The notes under the pieces are model-generated. The model was not told the DNA's origin. It searched no databases and saw only the letters and a list, made by a program, of their open reading frames with translations. From contig SCMQ01000011.1 in the NCBI GenBank assembly GCA_005503335.1, positions 53,429 through 117,428 on the forward strand: a DNA stretch of 64,000 bases, given 5' to 3'. The translations under genes and the position numbers were made by a program. Below, piece by piece: positions 59,115 through 64,000 of this stretch. Numbering within the stretch: the stretch's first letter is position 1; every line of letters begins with the position of its first letter. The stretch is from Comamonadaceae bacterium 2FH. GTDB lineage: Bacteria > Pseudomonadota > Gammaproteobacteria > Burkholderiales > Burkholderiaceae_C.

Positions 59115-59816
59115 ATGAGCTACGTTGTTTCCCCGCCTGCCATCGTCTGCGTGCCCGTGACCGGCAAGAGCGAACGGTTCCCGGTGCACCGCATCTACTG
59201 CGTGGGCCGCAATTACGAAGAGCACGCCAAGGAAATGGGCTTCACGGGACGCGAGCCGCCGTTCTTCTTCCTCAAGCCGGCCGACGCCATCGTCGCGATC
59301 GAGGCCGGCAGCACCGGACGCATCCCCTACCCCAGCCTCACGCACAACCTGCACCACGAGATCGAACTCGTGGTCGCCATCGGCAAGGGCGGACGCAACA
59401 TCAAGGCCGCCGACGCGCAACAGCATATCTACGGCTATGCCGTGGGCCTGGACATGACGCGGCGCGACCTGCAGAACGACATGAAGAAGCAGGGCCGGCC
59501 CTGGTGCATAGGCAAGGCCTTCGACCATTCGGCGCCGATCGGCCCGATCACGCCCGCGGGCGAGGCCGGCGACGTTGACCAGGCCGAGATCCACCTGCAG
59601 GTCAATGGCCAGGACCGCCAGCGCAGCCATGTCTCCAAGCTGATCTGGAACATCGCCGAAACCATCGAGCACCTGTCTGCCGCCTGGGAGCTCCAACCGG
59701 GCGACCTGATCTTCACCGGCACCCCCGAAGGCGTGGCGGCCGTTCAGCCGGGCGACCTGCTGGAAGGCGGCGTCGCCGGACTGGGCTCGCTGAGACTGGG
59801 CATCGAGTCAGCCTGA
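59115..59816 (+). CDS. Fumarylacetoacetate hydrolase-family protein
   Basis: C-C hydrolase fold with metal ligands visible. The 233-residue protein has YCVGRNYEEHAKEMG, the metal Glu pair HHEIELVVAIGKGG, YGYAVGLDMTRRDLQ and the C-terminal GDLIFTGTPEGVAAVQPGD. The length matches fumarylpyruvate/fumarylacetoacetate-type hydrolases. With MarR upstream and a TRAP transporter downstream it probably serves aromatic or dicarboxylate catabolism; its exact substrate is undetermined. AAAGG precedes the ATG. Confidence 0.9.
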   Translation: MSYVVSPPAIVCVPVTGKSERFPVHRIYCVGRNYEEHAKEMGFTGREPPFFFLKPADAIVAIEAGSTGRIPYPSLTHNLHHEIELVVAIGKGGRNIKAADAQQHIYGYAVGLDMTRRDLQNDMKKQGRPWCIGKAFDHSAPIGPITPAGEAGDVDQAEIHLQVNGQDRQRSHVSKLIWNIAETIEHLSAAWELQPGDLIFTGTPEGVAAVQPGDLLEGGVAGLGSLRLGIESA

Positions 59817-59869
59817 ACCCCTCTGCCTGCCGCGCCGCGACGCAGCCGCGCGATGGCTGTCGCCGCCAA

Positions 59870-59937
59870 GCGACATGCAGAATAGTTCCACCTATAATAT
59901 CCTATTGGTAAATGCGTTACGCATGGTTAAACAGGAG
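59870..59937 (+). promoter_or_regulatory. TRAP operon promoter, operator and ribosome-binding site
   Basis: GCGACA (-35, 59870-59875) and a perfect TATAAT (-10, 59893-59898) are 17 bases apart. The perfect palindrome ATGCGT-T-ACGCAT (59912-59924) follows just past the expected transcription start, a typical repressor position. CAGGAG (59932-59937) then lies 6 bases before a TTG start codon. Confidence 0.65.
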
Positions 59938-59943
59938 ACTACT

Positions 59944-60426
59944 TTGCGATTACTGGAATCATTGGCCAAGCTCTGCGCCATCCTGGCCGGGGTGCTGCTG
60001 ACGGGCATCACCCTGCTGACCTGCGGCAACCTGATCGCCCGCAACACCACGGGCGACTCCATGGCCGGCGCGTTCGAGTTGACCGCCGTGGCCGCCGGCG
60101 CCGCCATCGCCCTGTTCATGCCGCTGTGCCAGGTCCGTCAGGGCAACATCATCGTGGACTTCTTCACGGCCAGGCTCAGCGATACCGCCAACGGCCAGCT
60201 CGACCGCCTGGGCGCACTGATCCTGTCCCTGGTGTTCGCGCTGCTGGCCTGGCGCACCACGCTGGGCGGCCTCAACGTCTACGAGGCCCATTCGGAGACC
60301 CAGATCATGGGCTTTCCGGAATGGGTGGTCTACGCGGCCATGGTGCCGCCTTTCGCATTGACCTGCCTGATCGGCCTGCACCAGGCGCTGTTCGGCTTTG
60401 ACCAGGCCTCGGAGAGCCAAGCATGA
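59944..60426 (+). CDS. TRAP transporter small membrane subunit (DctQ family)
   Basis: Four-helix small permease of a tripartite ATP-independent periplasmic transporter. About 160 residues starting MRLLESLAKLCAILAG. TM segments are at about 8-30, 45-64, 85-105 and 125-147. The conserved motif is LFMPLCQVRQGNIIVDFF. A TTG start is chosen because CAGGAG sits 6 bases upstream. An in-frame ATG at 59875 lies at the promoter, before the expected transcription start. The ATG at 59923 falls inside the operator. The stop overlaps the large subunit start. Confidence 0.85.
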   Translation: MRLLESLAKLCAILAGVLLTGITLLTCGNLIARNTTGDSMAGAFELTAVAAGAAIALFMPLCQVRQGNIIVDFFTARLSDTANGQLDRLGALILSLVFALLAWRTTLGGLNVYEAHSETQIMGFPEWVVYAAMVPPFALTCLIGLHQALFGFDQASESQA

Positions 60427-61742
60427 CGCCCATCCAGCTGACCATCCTCATCTTCGGCAGCATGCTGTTCTTCATGGCGATCCGGGTGCCGATCGCCATC
60501 AGCATGTTCTGCGCGGGCGCCATCGGCTACGTCACCCAGACCGGATGGGCACCGTTCGCCAGCTTCCTGAACTCGCAGGCTTTCGCCCGTTTCGCCGGCT
60601 ACGACCTGTCGGTGATCCCGCTGTTCATCCTGATGGGCAACTTCGCCACCCAGGGCGGCATCAGCAAGTCGCTGTTCTCCTTCGCCGCCAGCGTCATGGG
60701 CCGCTTCAAGGGCGGCTTGGCCATGGCCTCGCTGCTGGCCTGCGCGGCCTTCGGCGCCATCAGCGGCTCCTCGGTGGCCACGGCCGCGACCATCACCGGC
60801 GTGGCCCTGCCCGAGATGAAGCGACACGGCTATTCGGGCCGCCTGGCCACCGGCACCCTGGCCGCCGGCGGCACGCTGGGCATCCAGCTGCCGCCCTCGG
60901 TGGTGCTGGTGATCTACGCCATCCTGACCGAGCAGAACATCACCAAGCTGTTCGCCGCAGCCGTGGTGCCCGGCCTGATCGCCCTGGTCGGCTACCTCAC
61001 CGCGGTCGCCCTGTTCGTGCGCCTGGTGCCCGGCCATGCGCCCGAGGTGGACGAGGACCGCGAGCCCATGACGCTGGCCACCCTGATGGGCGTGCTGCCC
61101 ATCGTCGTGATCTTCGTGCTGGTCTTCGGCGGCATCTACGGCGGCTTCTTCACGCCGACCGAAGGTGCGGCCGTGGGTGCAGCCTCGACGCTGGTCACGG
61201 CCCTGCTCAAGCGCGAGATGACGCTGGGCAAGTTCAAGGAATGCTTCCTCGGCACGGCCGCCAGCTCGGCCATGATCTTCCTGATCTTCGTGGGCGCCGA
61301 CCTGATGAACGCGGCGTTGGCCATGACGCAGGTGCCCAATCAGCTCGCCGCCACGGTCGGCAGCTGGGGTCTGTCACCCTACGCCGTGGTCGCCGCCATC
61401 CTGGTGTTCTACGTGATCCTGGGCGCGGTGATGGACGAGATGTCCATGCTGCTGCTGACCATCCCGATCTTCTTCCCCATGGTCATGGGCCTGGACTTCG
61501 GCATGCCCAAGGACTTGGTGGCGCTGTGGTTCGGCATCATGGTGCTGATGACCGTGGGCTTCGGCCTGGTGGCGCCGCCGGTCGGGCTGAACGTCTACGT
61601 CGTCAACAGCATGGCCAAGGACGTGCCCATCGCCGAGAGCTACCGCGGCGTCATGCCCTTCCTGGCCAGCGACGTGATCCGCACGCTGCTGCTGCTGTTC
61701 TTCCCCATCATCCCGCTCTGGCTGGTCCAGTTCGTGGGCTAG
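60423..61742 (+). CDS. TRAP transporter large permease subunit (DctM family)
   Basis: Sodium- or proton-coupled permease with about 12 TM helices in 439 residues. DctM hallmarks include ISGSSVATAATITGVALPEM, LAAGGTLGIQLPPS, GGIYGGFFTPTEGAAVGAA and MTVGFGLVAPPVGLNVYVVN. The ATG overlaps the DctQ stop (ATGA). The substrate cannot be read from sequence; it is probably a small organic acid given the family. Confidence 0.95.
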   Translation: MTPIQLTILIFGSMLFFMAIRVPIAISMFCAGAIGYVTQTGWAPFASFLNSQAFARFAGYDLSVIPLFILMGNFATQGGISKSLFSFAASVMGRFKGGLAMASLLACAAFGAISGSSVATAATITGVALPEMKRHGYSGRLATGTLAAGGTLGIQLPPSVVLVIYAILTEQNITKLFAAAVVPGLIALVGYLTAVALFVRLVPGHAPEVDEDREPMTLATLMGVLPIVVIFVLVFGGIYGGFFTPTEGAAVGAASTLVTALLKREMTLGKFKECFLGTAASSAMIFLIFVGADLMNAALAMTQVPNQLAATVGSWGLSPYAVVAAILVFYVILGAVMDEMSMLLLTIPIFFPMVMGLDFGMPKDLVALWFGIMVLMTVGFGLVAPPVGLNVYVVNSMAKDVPIAESYRGVMPFLASDVIRTLLLLFFPIIPLWLVQFVG

Positions 61743-61809
61743 GGTTTGCACCCAACACCGCCCCACCCTCCATCGCGTTAACCCAATAGGCTTTTTTCAG
61801 GAGACCCCC

Positions 61810-62898
61810 ATGATCCAACGTCGCACCCTGCTCAAGAGTTCCGCCGCCGTCGCGCTGGGCGCCCCCGCCCTGGCCGGCCTGGCCCAGCAAGCCGTGACCC
61901 TGAAGTTCCACACCTTCATGGCGCCGATGTCCAACGTCTGGCTGGACATGCACAAACCCTGGATGGCCAAGGTCGAGAAGGAGTCGGGCGGCCGCATCAA
62001 GTTCGAGGCCTACCCGGCCATGCAGCTCGGGGGCACGCCGGTGCAGCTGTACGACCAGGTCAAGGACGGCGTGGTCGACGTGGTCTGGACCCTGCCCGGC
62101 AACACGGCCGGCCGCTTCCCGCGCGTGGAAGTCTTCGAGCTGCCGTTCATGATGAACAATGCCGAGGCCACCTCCAAGGCCTACTGGGAATACGTGCAGA
62201 CCATGGCGCCCGACGAGTTCAAGGACGTGCAGGTCTTGGCGCTGCAGGTCCATGGCCCCGGCGTCATCCACACGGCCGACAAGGCCGTCAAGTCGGTGGC
62301 AGACCTCAAAGGCCTGAAGCTGCGCGCGCCCACGCGCCAAGTCACCAAGCTGCTGGCCGCCCTGGGCGCCACGCCGGTCGGCATGCCGCTGCCCAGCATC
62401 CCCGACTCGCTGAGCAAGGGCACGATCAACGGCTGCGTGATCCCCTGGGAGGTGGTGCCTTCGGTCAAGGTGCACGAGCTCACCAAGTACCACGCCGAGT
62501 TCGACCCGGCGGGTGGCAGCCTCTACACCACGACCTTCGTGATGGCCATGAACAAGGCCAAGTACAACGCCCTGCCGCCCGACCTCAAGAAGGTCATCGA
62601 CAACAATTCCGGCCTGGCCACCTCGGCCTGGCTGGGCAAGGTGCAGCAGGGCAACGACGTGCAGGGCCGCAAGGCGGCCAGCGACCGCGGCAACAGCATC
62701 TTCACCGTGAGCCCGGCCGAGGCCCAGGAGTTCCGCCGAAAGGCACGTGCCATCGAGGTCGACTGGGCCGAGGACATGAACAAGAAGGGCTTCGACGGCA
62801 AGAAGCTGCTGGAGACCGCCAAGGCCCTGATCGAGAAACACGGCAAGGTCGCGGCGCCCGCCGCACCGGCCGCACCAGCCGCCAAGAAGAAGGGCTGA
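61810..62898 (+). CDS. TRAP transporter substrate-binding protein (DctP family)
   Basis: Periplasmic receptor of the TRAP system, 362 residues. The N-terminus MIQRRTLLKSSAAVALGAPA has twin Arg followed by a hydrophobic stretch, compatible with Tat or Sec export. The DctP core has the ligand-carboxylate Arg in LKLRAPTRQVTKLLAALGA and GTINGCVIPWEVVPSVK. The Ala/Pro/Lys-rich tail (about 345-362) is unusual. It is 67 bases after the permease and ends at a hairpin terminator. Confidence 0.93.
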   Translation: MIQRRTLLKSSAAVALGAPALAGLAQQAVTLKFHTFMAPMSNVWLDMHKPWMAKVEKESGGRIKFEAYPAMQLGGTPVQLYDQVKDGVVDVVWTLPGNTAGRFPRVEVFELPFMMNNAEATSKAYWEYVQTMAPDEFKDVQVLALQVHGPGVIHTADKAVKSVADLKGLKLRAPTRQVTKLLAALGATPVGMPLPSIPDSLSKGTINGCVIPWEVVPSVKVHELTKYHAEFDPAGGSLYTTTFVMAMNKAKYNALPPDLKKVIDNNSGLATSAWLGKVQQGNDVQGRKAASDRGNSIFTVSPAEAQEFRRKARAIEVDWAEDMNKKGFDGKKLLETAKALIEKHGKVAAPAAPAAPAAKKKG

Positions 62899-62929
62899 AC
62901 CGCCAGCAGGCCGCAAGGCCGCAGCGCCA

Positions 62930-62960
62930 GGGGGCTCCGCAAGGCGCCCCTTTTTCTTTT
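62930..62960 (+). terminator. Intrinsic terminator of the TRAP operon
   Basis: A GGGGC/GCCCC stem with a TCCGCAAGGC-type loop is followed by TTTTTCTTTT, about 30 bases after the stop codon. Confidence 0.78.
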
Positions 62961-62978
62961 CAAATTACACTGACGGGC

Positions 62979-63524
62979 ATGCTCCGCACCCCGATCAAGC
63001 ACTGCCGCAACTGCGGCACCGCCGTCACCTACCGCGTCCCTGACGACGGGGACACCAAAGAGCGCGCCATCTGCACCCGCTGTCAGACCATCCATTACGA
63101 AAACCCGCTCAACGTGGTCGGCACCCTGCCCTATCTGGGCGACCGGGTCCTGCTGTGCAAGCGCAACATCGAGCCGCGCTGGGGCAAGTGGACCCTACCT
63201 GCCGGTTTCATGGAGCTCGGCGAAACCACGCGCGAAGGCGCCGCGCGGGAGACCGAGGAAGAGGCCGGCGCCAGCTTCGAGATGGAGTCTCTGTTCACGG
63301 TGATGAGCGTGCCGCGCGTGGGCCAGGTGCACCTGTTCTACCGCGCCCGTCTGCTCAGCGCGCAGTTCAATCCCGGGCACGAGACGCTTGAGGCGCGCCT
63401 GTTCGACGAGGACGAGATCCCCTGGGACGACATCGCCTTCCGCACCGTCAAGGAAACCCTGGAGCATTTCTTTGAGGACCGGCGCCGCGGCCAGTTTGCC
63501 GTGCACAACATAGACATCACCTGA
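62979..63524 (+). CDS. Zinc-ribbon Nudix hydrolase
   Basis: Pyrophosphohydrolase of the NudC-like, zinc-ribbon type. The 181-residue protein has a four-Cys ribbon C9, C12, C32 and C35 (HCRNCGTA and ICTRCQTI). The Nudix box at 76-98 contains GFMELGETTREGA then RETEEEAGA, with the metal-binding Glu residues in place. The substrate is not determinable. Full NudC is about 260 residues; this shorter form is common in betaproteobacteria. It starts just after the TRAP terminator. Confidence 0.92.
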   Translation: MLRTPIKHCRNCGTAVTYRVPDDGDTKERAICTRCQTIHYENPLNVVGTLPYLGDRVLLCKRNIEPRWGKWTLPAGFMELGETTREGAARETEEEAGASFEMESLFTVMSVPRVGQVHLFYRARLLSAQFNPGHETLEARLFDEDEIPWDDIAFRTVKETLEHFFEDRRRGQFAVHNIDIT

Positions 63525-63641
63525 ACGCCACCAGGTAACACATAAGCGTTCACCCATTCGCGGGATGGCCTGGGGCGCCAGGGCGGGCTAAGGTTCGCCC
63601 CCTGTCCGCACCCCGCTTGGCAGCAGGGACAGGGAAGAGTC

Positions 63642-63851
63642 ATGAAGAACACACTGGATCACATTGTCCAATACGGGTCGAGGCGCAGCGGCAAGCGCCG
63701 CACGGGCGACGGCAACGAGGAGCGCAACGATGGCTTCCTGTCGACCAAGCAGTTACGGCAGCTGCGCAGCGAATTGCAGCAGCGGCGGCTGAGCAACGAA
63801 GGTTCGCTGCGCCGCAAGCTTGCGCGGGTGTTCAGGTGGCTGGGCGTGTAG
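63642..63851 (+). CDS. Small basic hypothetical protein (69 aa)
   Basis: Family not recognised. The 69-residue protein is strongly basic and helical (STKQLRQLRSELQQRRLSNE then GSLRRKLARVFRWLG), which could bind nucleic acid or a membrane surface. AGGGAAGAG precedes the start. The short length and end-of-window position leave some doubt that it is a gene. Confidence 0.5.
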   Translation: MKNTLDHIVQYGSRRSGKRRTGDGNEERNDGFLSTKQLRQLRSELQQRRLSNEGSLRRKLARVFRWLGV

Positions 63852-63892
63852 CCACGTGCCCTGGGACTTCAAGGACCAAGCCCCGGTATCGG

Positions 63893-63957
63893 CATAGGGG
63901 GCCTCCATGATCGGAGGCACCCCTGCCACACCACCCGGCATGCGGGTCCGCACCGGG
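63893..63957 (+). other. Structured GC-rich segment, possible mobile-element/intron RNA fragment
   Basis: There are two consecutive strong hairpins: GGGG-GCCTCC (ATGATC) GGAGGC-A-CCCC at 63897-63923 and CCCGG-CA-TGCGG-GT-CCGCA-CCGGG at 63934-63957, then CGGTTCGAGAGC. The second resembles the CCGGxATGCGGG...CCGCAC...CGGTTCG pattern seen ahead of group II intron maturase genes. The element, if real, continues past the window end. Confidence 0.3.
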
Positions 63958-64000
63958 CGGTTCGAGAGCTTGAGGTCATGACAGCCTTGGCACTCCCAGA

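Noticed and set aside
59875..59943. Upstream ATGs for the TRAP small permease
   Set aside because: The first ATG is at the -35/-10 promoter and would not be transcribed; the second is inside the operator palindrome. CAGGAG fits the TTG at 59944.

Overview
The window is a dense, GC-rich stretch of a betaproteobacterial chromosome, most likely from the family Comamonadaceae (order Burkholderiales). This rests on gene neighbourhoods (smc-zipA-ligA-def; dapC-dapD-pilU-dapE-prmB; iscRSUA-hscBA-fdx-dnaQ; phaC-phaA-phaB) and on protein sequence character. The genus cannot be fixed from the sequence alone. Almost everything is core metabolism. The only clearly accessory patch is about 1 kb next to a tRNA-Val gene. 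No CRISPR array, prophage, rRNA or complete insertion sequence is present, and no gap longer than 300 bases lacks a gene.

Layout. 1-10 kb: the 3' part of glnD (+) converges on def-ligA-zipA-smc (-), covering chromosome organisation, division, DNA ligation and N-terminal deformylation. 10-17.4 kb: a forward run of lysine/peptidoglycan genes dapC, dapD and dapE, interrupted by a PilT/PilU-type ATPase and followed by prmB and an ABC-F ATPase. 17.4-19.1 kb: two hypothetical genes, an IS1634-type transposase remnant and tRNA-Val(CAC). 19.1-25.5 kb: a complete ISC iron-sulfur operon (-), running from iscR to fdx, with dnaQ at its end. 25.5-30.2 kb: a sensor kinase/response regulator pair and uvrB (-). 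30.3-36.8 kb: an aspartate/tyrosine-type aminotransferase, a short MgtE, PPK2, a DOPA-dioxygenase-type protein, an intracellular PHB depolymerase and an RnfB-like ferredoxin. 36.8-45 kb: a propionyl-CoA to succinyl-CoA operon (mutase, MeaB, PccB, PccA, epimerase-like protein) with a divergent GntR regulator. 45-50.3 kb: the prkA-yeaH-spoVR stress trio. 50.4-58.9 kb: dusA, phaCAB, pgeF, a zeta-class GST, an OmpA-like lipoprotein and a MarR regulator. 59.1-62.9 kb: a FAH-family hydrolase and a three-gene TRAP transporter. The end holds a Nudix hydrolase, a tiny basic ORF and an unexplained structured segment.

How the genes work together. Storage metabolism dominates the middle. phaCAB makes polyhydroxybutyrate, PhaZ degrades it, PPK2 handles polyphosphate, and the propionyl-CoA operon feeds odd-chain carbon into the TCA cycle. 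Two separate arrays of 11-bp-spaced GTCA direct repeats that look like Pho boxes lie upstream of ppk2/mgtE and between phaC and a small membrane-protein gene. This suggests that phosphate starvation co-ordinates polyphosphate and PHB here. Other hidden signals are a GC-rich palindromic element inserted in frame in both prmB and meaB (encoding the same [15 protein letters not shown] peptide), a terminator-like hairpin inside the ISC operon, and perfect operator-like palindromes at the TRAP and GntR promoters.
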